64,000 nucleotides of DNA. Source: Bacillus sp. CECT 9360 (GTDB lineage Bacteria; Bacillota; Bacilli; Bacillales; DSM-1321). Where the stretch lies: assembly GCF_918741275.1 (NCBI RefSeq), contig NZ_CAKKNA010000005.1, positions 248,001 to 312,000 on the forward strand, in the 5' to 3' direction. A program made the position numbers and the translations under genes. The notes below the pieces were generated by a model. That model was given only the letters and a program-made list of their open reading frames with translations, did no database searches and was not told the origin of the DNA. Below, in pieces: positions 34,130 through 43,272 of the stretch (within the stretch, counting starts at the first letter, position 1; each line of letters opens with the position of its first letter).

Positions 34130-34435
34130 AATTTCCTCCTTTGTTTGGTTAAATTGTACCATGAAGTATTTCTAATGTCATATTATGTTAGACTTTGTCG
34201 TTTGTTTGCTGAGAAAGTAATTATCACAAGTTTTTAGCTTAGTGGGAACATGTTGTGGCGTAGGTTGATAAGTAATGTATGCTAACTCTAACTATTATTA
34301 TGTTAGGGGAGGCAGTTAAATTCCGAAGACTTCGATGGAGAAATTTCAGCTTTCGCTAATACGTTATATAAAAGAGAGATGAGTTTACAGGTAACGATGA
34401 TTGAATTTGATTTGAGATAAAATAATGACTGTATA

Positions 34436-35668
34436 TCAACCGAGCTTGGTACCCGGTCTAATGTTGTGAACTAGGCGGTCCTTGTTTCCGTCTCTGTCAG
34501 ATGGTGGTTCATTATCTGGTGCCTTTATTTTTATAGCGATTAATAATGAGATCACGCATAATACGGCAATCAATGTAAAGGTTGGCTTGAATCCACCAAG
34601 TGCGGTAGCGATAAAAGATCCGGACAAGGCCCCCAGCCCAAAACCTTGGTAAATCACTCCATAATTTTTTCCCTGATTTTTCAATCCGAAAAAGTCAGCG
34701 ACAATGGCAGGGAATACGGTAATATTGCCGCCGAAACAGAAGGCGATGCCTGCCACACAAGCAAAGAACAAGGTGTAATTCAGTTCTGCAAATCCTAATA
34801 CAGTCACGGATACAGCTGTCACTAACAATGCACCAGCTACGACTTTTAGACGGCCGACTCTATCAGACAAGGCACCGAGAACGATTCTTCCCGTTGTATT
34901 GAAAATAGCCACGAGTGCCACCGCATTTGCAGCAGCTGCCACATCGAGACCTGCCAAGCTAACACCAATATCTTTCACGATACTAATTAGGTATAAGCCA
35001 CTCATGCAAGCAGTGAATAAAATGATAAACAATAGGTAGGCTTCCTTTGTTCTCAGCATTTCTTTAACTGTATAATCTTTGCTCTGCACTCCATTCAGGG
35101 TCTGAGCCTCTGTGCTTATCTCAGCCTCCCGCACAAGGAACGATCCGCCCACGATCATTATCATGACAATCAATCCCCAATAGAAAAACGCTTGGGAAAC
35201 ACCTACGGATTCAATAAGCGCTCCGTTAATATATTTAAATACCAAGCTTCCGGTACCATAGGCGCCAACCGAGATTCCGGAAATAAGCCCTTTTTTCTCA
35301 GGAAACCACTTTAAAAGATTGGATAAAGAAGTAATATACGCAGAACCATCGGCAAAACCTACCACAACACCTGCGAACAGGTAGAGCATCCATAAAGACG
35401 AAATCTGAGAACTGAGCATTAACCCTGCTCCCAACAAGATACCAGCAAAACGAATTAGACGGGGAAGTCCCCATTTATCCTGCAACTTACCGGCAAACAG
35501 CGTCGAAAATGCCAATGCAAAGCTTGTTATGGAGAATGTTATCGCAACCGAGCTCAATTCCCAGCCAAACCGTTCCACTAACGGCTGGTTGAATAAACTC
35601 CAAGTGTAGATTGTACCTAATCCCATCTGTACAACTACGGTTCCCAGCACAATCAGCCATCGATTCAT
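34436..35668 (-). CDS. MFS transporter, oxalate/formate antiporter (OFA) family
   Basis: A 410-residue MFS protein with 12 transmembrane segments. The N-terminus (GTVVVQMGLGTIYTWSLFNQ) is typical of OFA-type carriers, with AGKLQDKWGLPRLIRFAGIL near residue 59 and SVGAYGTGSLVFKYI near residue 137. Bacterial members exchange small carboxylates such as oxalate, formate or lactate; the substrate here is not known. AGAGGAGATCGCA precedes the ATG. It stands alone, with no operon partner visible. Confidence 0.85.
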   Translation of the reverse strand: MNRWLIVLGTVVVQMGLGTIYTWSLFNQPLVERFGWELSSVAITFSITSFALAFSTLFAGKLQDKWGLPRLIRFAGILLGAGLMLSSQISSLWMLYLFAGVVVGFADGSAYITSLSNLLKWFPEKKGLISGISVGAYGTGSLVFKYINGALIESVGVSQAFFYWGLIVMIMIVGGSFLVREAEISTEAQTLNGVQSKDYTVKEMLRTKEAYLLFIILFTACMSGLYLISIVKDIGVSLAGLDVAAAANAVALVAIFNTTGRIVLGALSDRVGRLKVVAGALLVTAVSVTVLGFAELNYTLFFACVAGIAFCFGGNITVFPAIVADFFGLKNQGKNYGVIYQGFGLGALSGSFIATALGGFKPTFTLIAVLCVISLLIAIKIKAPDNEPPSDRDGNKDRLVHNIRPGTKLG

Positions 35669-35832
35669 TGCGATCTCCTCTTTTCACCCGGTTTATTATC
35701 TAAGGTGTCTCAAAAGAGGATAATTAGTAGTGTTAGTATGAATTACCAGCATTTTTTCGTTCTTCTGCGAAAATTTCCCCATGCAGCGGTATCCTATGGA
35801 GTATTATTTAACTACCGATCATAATAGAATTG

Positions 35833-36258
35833 TTATAAAGCATACTCCCATAATCCAAGCTTTCCTTTGGCTGGAATAAATTCATCCAGCATTTGCATGT
35901 CCTTAACTTCCCAAGCATACCCTCCCACTGGAAAGTCACCTAAAAAGTAGTCATTGTCAGATACGATTCGACCATCCTCCAGGACTGCCCATGTCTGGTT
36001 GTTTTCAGTCACCTTCAAACATTGTTCCAGCTTGCCTACAGCAATGATCAAACTATTTGGAAGATTCTCAGTTGTATACCCATGCTTACCAAGCAACGAT
36101 TGAATGGCGACATGGTTGCAGACAGCCTTATCCATTTTTTTACTTGTGTGAATTGCCAGGGGTCCCCGATAATTTGTTTTCCATGATCTTGTTTCATATT
36201 TGGCCTCTCCTAAAACAAAAAGGCTTGCCCAAGGCTGGATCATCGATAAAACCTTCAT
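35833..36258 (-). CDS. ASCH-domain protein
   Basis: A 141-residue ASCH protein: MKVLSMIQPWASLFVLGEAK is the classic opening, followed by KYETRSWKTNYRGPLAIHTS, and GGYAWEVKDMQML near the C-terminus. ASCH domains belong to the PUA-like fold and are thought to bind or process RNA. Some homologues hydrolyse N4-acetylcytidine, but the catalytic residues cannot be assigned with confidence here. GGAGACAGTAAA precedes the ATG. It is monocistronic. Confidence 0.85.
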   Translation of the reverse strand: MKVLSMIQPWASLFVLGEAKYETRSWKTNYRGPLAIHTSKKMDKAVCNHVAIQSLLGKHGYTTENLPNSLIIAVGKLEQCLKVTENNQTWAVLEDGRIVSDNDYFLGDFPVGGYAWEVKDMQMLDEFIPAKGKLGLWEYAL

Positions 36259-36472
36259 TTTACTGTCTCCAACCTATGAAAATTTACTTTTGGTATATAG
36301 TGTCCCTTTAGAAAAATATTATGAGACTAGGCAGAATGGATTTATTAAGGATGGAAAATATAAGCGATAAACATTACTAAAAAGGTATTTTGGGTGGCAA
36401 TGGACTTTAATAATACACTATCCTCCACGGCTTTCTAACAGAATTCAAATCTCACATACATTAGAGGAAAAG

Positions 36473-36516
36473 TAAATAACACGGGCATTACAAAATGCCT
36501 GTGTTATTTTTTAAGA
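36473..36516. terminator. Terminator after the SEC-C/TPR gene
   Basis: AATAACAC-GGGCATT (36475-36489) pairs with AATGCCTGTGTTATT (36494-36508). T-runs flank both sides. The rest of 36259-36524 holds no gene. Confidence 0.75.
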
Positions 36517-36524
36517 GGCTTGGT

Positions 36525-38480
36525 TTATCGGGCTTTTTTCAACCATTCAACCAATTCCATATTTTCTGTCCATATATGCAAATGCTGCTCTGCATAAATA
36601 ATCGCCTCAGATTCGTCTCCTAATCCGTAGGTGGCTGGAGTAGATCGCGGAAGTTTCTTTTTTCTTGTTAAATAATCGATGACATATGGATTCTTGTCTT
36701 TTGCCTGCTTCAATAATTTTTTTGCTTTTTGCGATGGTCCTTTTTTCAAATACTCGATTAAAAGCTTGTTGAATGTCCCATTTGCAGTTATACCTTCATC
36801 AAACTGTTTTAAGAGTGATTCAGCCTTTTGGAGCATGCCCTTTTCCACGTAAGCCACGAATAGCTCATACCGGACTCCTTGATTATCCATTGGATTCAAT
36901 TCAAGGAGTTCCTCATATTGCACAATGGCTTCTTCAAGCTTGCCATTATCGTGTAAAAGCAAGCCATAGTTGAATTTTAACCGCATATATGGACGTGTGC
37001 TTACAATTCCCCAAAAATGGCCTTTATTTTCGCTGAAGAATGCTTGTCCTAATTCCTTTTCCCCTGCTTCCATACCTTTCAAATAAAGTTTCTGCCGCTC
37101 TTTGGGATCCTTTTCGTACTCTGCCAGAATATTGTATGCGTCTGGACTATTCGGGTATAATTTCAATGCTTTTTTTGCAAGCTGTTTGCGCTCATTTCCT
37201 GAAGCTTCAAACGCATCGAATAACAGTTCCTGGGCTGTCTCTTTGTTAGATAACTTTTTTTGCGGCTGTTTTTGATTGTTTAATTGTGCATTCATAAATT
37301 CATTCAATTCATCAATCGACTCAAAGTCTCTATCCCCTATTTCCCTCTCCATTTTAAGGAGATCCCGTTCCATCGTGATTCTTGAATTGATGATGGGACT
37401 TTCCCTATCCATATCTTCAAAGTCATAATCCGCATTTTCCATCTGTTCTTGCAAATCCACAATTTCTTCATAAAGGACATTCTCAAACTCTTTTAATTTT
37501 GACGAAATACTGCTACTGGAGACTCGGAATTCTTCCGCCAATTCTTTTTGTGTTCTATACTCTCCGAACGGGAGCAATTGATCAACTAAATAGACTAAAG
37601 TTGCTTCGTATACGCTCGATTTTTTTATGGTTGGATTCCTTAACAGGGAGTACCTGTTCCAAAGGAATACGCCCAGATTAATAACGGTTTCGTCATACTT
37701 ATTTTCCTTCATATACTTTTCGTAATTGAAAGCAACTTCCTTTTGTTTCGCCGAATTCCACTCTAAATTGTCAATGGACACAACCGCTTTTCCAAACATG
37801 AAGAGGTCAAGCACTTCAAGAAAAGAAGTAACCATAAAGTCAATAGGGTTATTTCCCCCACTGCTCTCATATAAATGTAGCACTTCGTCTTTCAGTTCCC
37901 CTGAAACATCGGCTGGCATGCTAAGAAATGTTGTAAAAAATACAGATGCCGGACCAGCAGGCAAAATGGTTCCTAATACCAATCCACCGGTCTCAACGCC
38001 ATGTTCCTCTCCAAGTTCTTTAACCTTTTGCACCTCTCCTGTAAAAATATCTTGAACGGTTAGATACTGATGATCGTCTTGATGTTGAATGATGGAAACA
38101 GAAGGTTTCGCATTCTTCCATGAACGCACAATATCCTGAACTCTTTGTCTTTTGAATTTCCCTATATGTCTATCAATATACTCGGCCAATATGGTTTTTC
38201 CATCTATCTTGACTGAAGTTATAAACCACGTACTCGCAAAAAAGCGAAACATCTCCATAGCTTCCTCAGGAATATCAAATTCCCTGTCATGCTCTTTCAG
38301 ATAATCATCCATTATTGCCTGGTAGTTTTCCATAAAATAATGAATAATATCGATCTGGATCTCCTGCAATTCAGTTTCTATCAGTTGCTCCATAGAAAAA
38401 ACATTATTCTTCCCACAGCACTTCTTATATTTTTTCCCGCTGCCACAAGGGCATAAATCATTCCGTCCAACCGTAGCCAT
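36525..38480 (-). CDS. SEC-C zinc motif protein with C-terminal TPR repeats
   Basis: A 651-residue protein. Residues 4-24 form a SEC-C zinc motif (GRNDLCPCGSGKKYKKCCGK). A long middle region of no recognised fold (residues 30-400) includes a segment resembling a helix-turn-helix (LAEEFRVSSSSISSKLKEFE near residue 313). The C-terminus (residues 430-650) has TPR-like helices: AYNILAEYEKDPKERQKLYL and FNYGLLLHDNGKLEEAIVQY. SEC-C modules are found on SecA and on many unrelated proteins, so this need not be a secretion factor. AAAGGAGAGTTCGGCCA precedes the ATG. The function is unknown. Confidence 0.8.
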   Translation of the reverse strand: MATVGRNDLCPCGSGKKYKKCCGKNNVFSMEQLIETELQEIQIDIIHYFMENYQAIMDDYLKEHDREFDIPEEAMEMFRFFASTWFITSVKIDGKTILAEYIDRHIGKFKRQRVQDIVRSWKNAKPSVSIIQHQDDHQYLTVQDIFTGEVQKVKELGEEHGVETGGLVLGTILPAGPASVFFTTFLSMPADVSGELKDEVLHLYESSGGNNPIDFMVTSFLEVLDLFMFGKAVVSIDNLEWNSAKQKEVAFNYEKYMKENKYDETVINLGVFLWNRYSLLRNPTIKKSSVYEATLVYLVDQLLPFGEYRTQKELAEEFRVSSSSISSKLKEFENVLYEEIVDLQEQMENADYDFEDMDRESPIINSRITMERDLLKMEREIGDRDFESIDELNEFMNAQLNNQKQPQKKLSNKETAQELLFDAFEASGNERKQLAKKALKLYPNSPDAYNILAEYEKDPKERQKLYLKGMEAGEKELGQAFFSENKGHFWGIVSTRPYMRLKFNYGLLLHDNGKLEEAIVQYEELLELNPMDNQGVRYELFVAYVEKGMLQKAESLLKQFDEGITANGTFNKLLIEYLKKGPSQKAKKLLKQAKDKNPYVIDYLTRKKKLPRSTPATYGLGDESEAIIYAEQHLHIWTENMELVEWLKKAR

Positions 38481-38614
38481 TGGCCGAACTCTCCTTTCAA
38501 CAGATCGTTAATTTAATGATAGCAAATTGATTCTTTGTCTTCGCCTATAGTTTCAATCAACAACACTATTCTCTATTATTATCGCTTATTGAATGAATAA
38601 ACCCAAATAAAAAC

Positions 38615-38656
38615 AAAAAAGCAACTCCCTTTTAAGGGTTAGTTGCTTTTTTGTAA
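38615..38656. terminator. Hairpin with T-run
   Basis: AAAAAAGCAACT (38618-38629) pairs with AGTTGCTTTTTT (38641-38652), with a smaller inner stem. It is downstream of the T7SS-associated island on minus and upstream of the SEC-C gene, and would insulate the two. Confidence 0.75.
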
Positions 38657-38758
38657 AATGAGTTACGAGACGAGATTCTCGTTATTTTTTCAATCGCAGG
38701 AATGTCTGTGATGCCCAGTCTAATATCTTTAGCCAGCGTTTTTGCTGGCTTCTAAAAT

Positions 38759-39089
38759 TTATTCACATACTACGTCTTTACACTCTTCTTTTAATTTTGG
38801 AAAATTCTCTGATTCACCTATTGAATCAATCCTGTTCAAGGTTGGATTTACATTAGTATGAAAGGTTACATTTTTTCATTCACATAGCCATATATAAAAA
38901 TTGTATCTAACGGAGAGTATTCAGTTTTTGTAATCACAATGGATTCAACATCGTAATAATTACTTTTAATATATTGTTTTGTGATTGTTTGAGCTTCCTT
39001 AAATTCATTTTGTTCATTTAGATGTTACACACTCATCATTACTAGAATAATAAGTCAAAAACAGATAAAAACACTAGGAATCTTTTCAT
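38759..39089 (-). pseudogene. Decayed small lipoprotein-like gene (DUF1433-like)
   Basis: From ATG at 39089 the minus strand reads MKRFLVFLSVFDLLF and stops; shifting frame gives LVMMSV, a TAA, then HLNEQNEFKEAQTITKQYIK, SNYYDVESIVITKTEYSPLD and TIFIYGYVNEK; a further frame change gives NVTFHTNVNPTLNRIDSIGE and SENFPKLKEECKDVVCE before TAA at 38761-38759. Two frameshifts and one nonsense codon break a secreted or membrane-anchored protein of about 110 residues that resembles DUF1433-type proteins. It is the last element of the LXG island, 33 bp after the preceding gene. Confidence 0.65.
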
Positions 39090-39121
39090 AGATTTCCCTA
39101 CTACTATCCAGTTTTGGCGTT

Positions 39122-40105
39122 TTAGGATGCTTTCTTTACTGTCTTAGGGCGTAAACAAGCAATGAAGGATAAAAGTAAGATGATAACTTCAGTTTGCAAA
39201 CCAAACAACCATACGTATGATCCGCCTTCCTCGACCCAGCTATTTTTATTCACATTGAATAGCAGCAGCATGACGATTAACAGGACATTCCCCTTCACAA
39301 AAAAAGAAATTCCTCTTTGAATGGAAAACGGCTTTGTTTCAGATGAATTTTTCTTTTTGGCCACAGTTACGGTTAGGAATTCCTCCAAACTGCGTTCGAT
39401 AATCCGAAAATATTGTTCAACGGTACTACTGGTCGCAATAATCTGGTTATTTTTCACTTGTTGATAATCAATCGACCAAATGTATTCTTTTCCTGGAACA
39501 AAAAGAACGGTTGAATCAGCCTGATTGTGAGTGTTCTTCGTATAATCGATTGAATTCACACTCTGTCCATTCGCTTTAAAGTCTTCTAAAAAGCGGCGGA
39601 TTTGATGTTCATAGCTTTCATCCCGAATCATTTTCTCAAGTTCTTCCCGCTCGATGGCATGAATCAAATCGTAGGTCTCTGTATCTATTTCAAGATTCAT
39701 TTTGACGGGATCTTCCCTTGCTGACGGATCGAAGCCATAAAACTCGCATAGCATGGAGTAGAAACCGGAATCTAGGGATTGCACGGAAAATGTATGTTGA
39801 GCATTATGTACTGATTCAATAAGGACATTTTTTTCATCGATAGAATGAATGATCAAGTAATCCTGCCCTTTTTCAAAACGAACTTTCCGTTGAGCCTGAG
39901 CCAGATGGCCAAGGATAGAGGCCAGTTCTGTCGAGGATGATTCTGCTTTTAAAAAATACTCAGCCTTATTTATTGCTTCACTCAGTTCTTTTTTCTTCAT
40001 TTTATGTTCTCTACCCAGTTGCTTAGCCTTATTCTTGAATCCAGCTTGGAACAAAGCCCCAATAAGTGCCCGGGTGGAAAGGACTGCCGTTTCTTTCGTT
40101 ATCAT
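39122..40105 (-). CDS. LXG-island protein of unknown family with two C-terminal membrane helices (paralogue B)
   Basis: A 327-residue protein. Residues 1-250 form a soluble domain paralogous to the protein at 40559-41365; shared patterns include a LIIHSIDEKNVLIESV-like strand, the helix IEREELEKMIRDESYEHQIR with RRFLEDFKANGQ, and VLFVPGKEYIWSIDYQQVKN. Unlike its paralogue it ends with two transmembrane segments (FFVKGNVLLIVMLLLFNV and LFGLQTEVIILLLSFIACL). The ATG at 40105 is preceded by GGGGAGTAAATAT. I do not recognise the family. A chaperone-like role for LXG export (in the manner of EspG or DUF5081) or a membrane-tethered immunity role is inference from context. Confidence 0.7.
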   Translation of the reverse strand: MITKETAVLSTRALIGALFQAGFKNKAKQLGREHKMKKKELSEAINKAEYFLKAESSSTELASILGHLAQAQRKVRFEKGQDYLIIHSIDEKNVLIESVHNAQHTFSVQSLDSGFYSMLCEFYGFDPSAREDPVKMNLEIDTETYDLIHAIEREELEKMIRDESYEHQIRRFLEDFKANGQSVNSIDYTKNTHNQADSTVLFVPGKEYIWSIDYQQVKNNQIIATSSTVEQYFRIIERSLEEFLTVTVAKKKNSSETKPFSIQRGISFFVKGNVLLIVMLLLFNVNKNSWVEEGGSYVWLFGLQTEVIILLLSFIACLRPKTVKKAS

Positions 40106-40150
40106 ATATTTACTCCCCAATGAACGATATGTATTGTTGAAAACCTTTTT

Positions 40151-40525
40151 CTAATTAAAAATGCCGATAATGCCAAAACCAATCCAAACAAGTGAAAGGA
40201 AAAAGCATACAGCAAGTAATTTGTTGACTAAAAGCGGGAGACGGTTTAAGACTTTCTGTACATAATAATTGATACCTGATGTAAAAATAGCAACATATTT
40301 AATAAAATAATGGACAAAACCGCTTCTCTCTTCATGAACATTCGTTTCGTAAAGACCCAGTATAAGACGCTGAGTGAAAATCGAAAAGAAGGCAAACACC
40401 GCGTTGCTGGCAAGCAGTAAGGGAACATAAGAACTTGGAATAGGGACATCAATCCCGCTCAATGTAAGAGAGAGAAGAGTAAAGATACCAAATGCCAGAA
40501 TAAAACCGATTATTTTTTTACTCAT
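40151..40525 (-). CDS. Polytopic membrane protein, candidate immunity protein of the LXG island
   Basis: A 124-residue protein with four hydrophobic segments: IIGFILAFGIFTLLSLTL, YVPLLLASNAVFAFFSIF, FIKYVAIFTSGINYYV (weaker) and LLAVCFFLSLVWIGFGIIGI. There is no signal-peptide cleavage motif. It lies between the two paralogous soluble-domain proteins, downstream of the LXG gene, the standard location for immunity genes. Immunity to a pore-forming or membrane-active toxin would be expected to be an integral membrane protein like this. There is no direct evidence of function. Confidence 0.65.
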   Translation of the reverse strand: MSKKIIGFILAFGIFTLLSLTLSGIDVPIPSSYVPLLLASNAVFAFFSIFTQRLILGLYETNVHEERSGFVHYFIKYVAIFTSGINYYVQKVLNRLPLLVNKLLAVCFFLSLVWIGFGIIGIFN

Positions 40526-40558
40526 CTGAAAATACCACTTCCTGATTTATTAGTGAGA

Positions 40559-41365
40559 TTAACTATTTGCAGCTGTTTCCTGAAGGAAATAGTCGAGGAT
40601 ATCCTGGTTTAATCTGCTGCAATAGTCGTTTGTTTCTGTAGGTACGATATAAACCTCCTCCTCCTGAATTTTTTCATAGTCGAGATGCCAGATAAATTGT
40701 TCACTCGGAAGCATAAAGATCACGTGTTTAATATCCATAAAATCCTTGATGTAATCCATTTCCATGAATGACAAATTATCAAATTGCTGAAGATTTTTTT
40801 TAAAATCATAAAAGAAATGTCTCAATTCAGCCTCTAAATTCTCATCGTTAATCATTCTTTCAAGAACTGAATGGTCTAGCTGGTGCAATTCGTCAAACAT
40901 ATCATTCGATAATAGCAAGGTTTGTATATCCTTAGTGGATTCATAATCACTTGAATCTAACCTGAAATGTTTTAACAATAGATTAGTAACTCCGTCTTCC
41001 AATTTTTTCAATGAAAAAGAATGCATTTGATTGCCTATATCCTGAACCAACACATTTTTCTGATCAATTAAATGGATGAGAAGAACGCGATCTTCTCTAA
41101 TGCATCTCACCTTTTTCTTGGAATGAACAAGCAGATGCATTAGATCCTCCACCCCTGCTACTAGCATCGTAGAACGGTTATCATCCCAATATCCTTTGGA
41201 CTTAAGTGAAATCTCTGTTTGCAGAATGAAACGTTTGACTTCCTCTCCATCCTCGATAATTTCCATACTGTTTAACACCTGGCTAGCCATGCTTTCATGC
41301 CCGCATAAGGCAAGAGAAGTAGCCAGTTCATGTGTAGATAGATTAATAGAATTAGAATTGGTCAT
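40559..41365 (-). CDS. LXG-island soluble protein of unknown family (paralogue A)
   Basis: A 268-residue soluble, acidic protein immediately downstream of the LXG gene (21-bp gap). It begins with a helical region (INLSTHELATSLALCGHESM), then HLLVHSKKKVRCIREDRVLL, LIHLIDQKNVLVQDIGNQMH, a helix LDHSVLERMINDENLEAELR followed by HFFYDFKKNLQQ, and a final strand-helix unit (VIFMLPSEQFIWHLDYEKIQ). These blocks line up with paralogue B. The general plan (N-terminal helical hairpin, central sheet, C-terminal helix) loosely recalls EspG-type type VII chaperones, but that is structural guesswork. I chose the ATG at 41365, 6 bases after AAGGAG. Confidence 0.7.
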   Translation of the reverse strand: MTNSNSINLSTHELATSLALCGHESMASQVLNSMEIIEDGEEVKRFILQTEISLKSKGYWDDNRSTMLVAGVEDLMHLLVHSKKKVRCIREDRVLLIHLIDQKNVLVQDIGNQMHSFSLKKLEDGVTNLLLKHFRLDSSDYESTKDIQTLLLSNDMFDELHQLDHSVLERMINDENLEAELRHFFYDFKKNLQQFDNLSFMEMDYIKDFMDIKHVIFMLPSEQFIWHLDYEKIQEEEVYIVPTETNDYCSRLNQDILDYFLQETAANS

Positions 41366-41386
41366 TGTGGTCTCCTTCAAGTTAAT

Positions 41387-42973
41387 CTAATTGAACAAGC
41401 CCGAAACAAAGTCTCTCGCGTCAGTTACCTTATCCTTTATATCGTCAGCAACATCCTTCGCTGCTTTTGAAGCTTCTTTGTATGTCTCTCCAGCCCATTT
41501 CCCTGCCTTTTCTCCAACATCCTTAATGTTATCTTCCAACTTAATCGAAGCGACTATTCCGATTGTTGCTCCCACAGCTCCCCCAATAAGCGTTCCAGGC
41601 CCAGGAAAAATCATGGTTCCTATTGCCGCCCCTCCTGCCGTCAAGCCGGCAACACCGATGTCCATCCCAATCCCTGCAGCCGCTCTTCCGCCCTTTTCCC
41701 ATTCTGATTTGTACTTGTTTTGATCACTCATAAATTCTCCTGCATTCGTACCAAGAGAGAATATGATTCCTACATAAGGTATTTTCCGGGCTATCGTTTG
41801 GACCGATTTGGCATCCGCAAGCTGGGCAACGGTGGCTCTGGCATCGACAGCAGCACGTTTATACTTTTCTGCCTGACTTGCAGAAAATTTCAGATATGGA
41901 TGTTGCCCTTGTAATAATTTAAGATTACTCAGCACGTTCGTCCCCGGATTTAAACCAACCAAATGCCGTAGCATTCTGCTGGGAGCATTTTGAAACTTGG
42001 AAAAATAATTTTGAATGCTGGTAATCGTACTGGCACTGCCTTTCTTCAGAATTTCATGAATGGTGTCCGCTAGCTTTGAAACATACATTCCATTTCTACC
42101 TTTTATCCAATCAGGATGGGCTTTCACAATAAAGTTTCCTTTCCCATCTCTTGTCAGGACAATTCGATTCGATAATAGAATAGTGGCTGTGACTGTTCCT
42201 TTTAACGCTTCCATTCCACCATTCAATTTTCCTATCTTATCCAACCAGTCAGCTACATTCCCACCAAGCGTTGAATCACCCTGTTCTACAGATAATTCTG
42301 TAGCAGAATCAATTAATTTGTTGATGACATCATTCTCTGCAAGAAACCGGTCAATTTCTTTAACCGTGCTTTCGCTCAAAACGATGCCACCCTTAGACCA
42401 GCCTTTTATTTTACCAATAAAAGAAGAAATGTTTTGAAGCTGATCTTGTGAGGACTTCAGTCCATTCACACTTTGATGGTCAAGTTCATTAAGTTTTTCC
42501 ATTGTCGATTTGTTATGTAAACGTGCCTGTTCTAAGGGATAATGAATTGGTGCTATTGTAAGAGCAGAACTACTAACGATATCGCTCACTTTGCTAAAAT
42601 CACTATTGATCTCTTCAATTATATCTTCTGTTAACCGCTCAAGCTGATCTAACCCTTGTTTGACATCATGCTCAATAAAGTCCTGTCTAACTAAACCATT
42701 ATCATTTTCGTAACTAGAAATTAAACTTCTTATATCCGTCAACTGTTTTTCATACTCATCTAAAAATTGATTAATTAACAGAATGGCGGGAATATGAAGG
42801 ATTGTAAAGTGTTCTTTAACCGCTTCCCCCGTTTTGCCTGTAAGAGAATGGTCAAGATCGATAACTCTGTTCATTGAGTTTCGGATATCCAGTATTTGTT
42901 TTCTCTCTGTATTCTTTCTCTTAATGGAAGCATCAAGCTCAGGAAGAACTTCCGAAACTTTAATTATTTTCAT
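41387..42973 (-). CDS. LXG-domain type VII secretion effector, glycine-zipper C-terminus
   Basis: A 528-residue effector. Residues 1-200 form the LXG targeting domain (long helices; LTGKTGEAVKEHFTILHIPA near residue 44 is the family's signature region). The middle (200-430) is helical and hydrophilic. Residues about 437-479 are strongly glycine/alanine-rich and hydrophobic (GIGMDIGVAGLTAGGAAIGT, GTLIGGAVGATIGIVAS), followed by an amphipathic Lys/Ala-rich tail (EKAGKWAGETYKEASKAAKD). Glycine-zipper tails of this kind are known from pore-forming LXG toxins such as TelE; nuclease or ADP-ribosyltransferase motifs are not visible. GGGAGGATTTAAT precedes the ATG. Confidence 0.88.
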   Translation of the reverse strand: MKIIKVSEVLPELDASIKRKNTERKQILDIRNSMNRVIDLDHSLTGKTGEAVKEHFTILHIPAILLINQFLDEYEKQLTDIRSLISSYENDNGLVRQDFIEHDVKQGLDQLERLTEDIIEEINSDFSKVSDIVSSSALTIAPIHYPLEQARLHNKSTMEKLNELDHQSVNGLKSSQDQLQNISSFIGKIKGWSKGGIVLSESTVKEIDRFLAENDVINKLIDSATELSVEQGDSTLGGNVADWLDKIGKLNGGMEALKGTVTATILLSNRIVLTRDGKGNFIVKAHPDWIKGRNGMYVSKLADTIHEILKKGSASTITSIQNYFSKFQNAPSRMLRHLVGLNPGTNVLSNLKLLQGQHPYLKFSASQAEKYKRAAVDARATVAQLADAKSVQTIARKIPYVGIIFSLGTNAGEFMSDQNKYKSEWEKGGRAAAGIGMDIGVAGLTAGGAAIGTMIFPGPGTLIGGAVGATIGIVASIKLEDNIKDVGEKAGKWAGETYKEASKAAKDVADDIKDKVTDARDFVSGLFN

Positions 42974-42990
42974 ATTAAATCCTCCCGCAA

Positions 42991-43260
42991 TTACCGGATT
43001 CTACGAGCAAGCTCTTGATCGACTGAAAGTACTTCTTCAATACTGGCCCATGCATCTTGCTCAATTTCTGCTAATAGGTTTTTGTATTGCTCTATAACAT
43101 GATAATATTTCTGCTCAATTTGGCTAATTCGATCGGTCAAATCTAATTTACTAACAGTGAAATGGAGTTGTGGATTACTTGTGTTAAGAGCATTAATCTT
43201 GCTCTTCAATTCATTAAAGACATCTTCCACTTCACTTCTAACCACTTTTATTTCAGCCAT
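42991..43260 (-). CDS. DUF5344/YwqI-type LXG-associated helical protein
   Basis: An 89-residue all-helical protein (EVEDVFNELKSKINALNTSN; a long C-terminal coiled-coil helix ISQIEQKYYHVIEQYKNLLA). Size, fold and position directly upstream of the LXG gene (17-bp gap) match the WXG100-like partner proteins (Lap-type) that bind the LXG domain and bring the effector to the secretion machine. The start follows GAGGAGCGAAACGA. Confidence 0.82.
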   Translation of the reverse strand: MAEIKVVRSEVEDVFNELKSKINALNTSNPQLHFTVSKLDLTDRISQIEQKYYHVIEQYKNLLAEIEQDAWASIEEVLSVDQELARRIR

Positions 43261-43272
43261 TCGTTTCGCTCC

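Noticed and set aside
36525..38480. SecA-related secretion protein
   Set aside because: Only the short SEC-C zinc motif is shared; no SecA motor motifs (Walker A/B, DEAD-type) are present.
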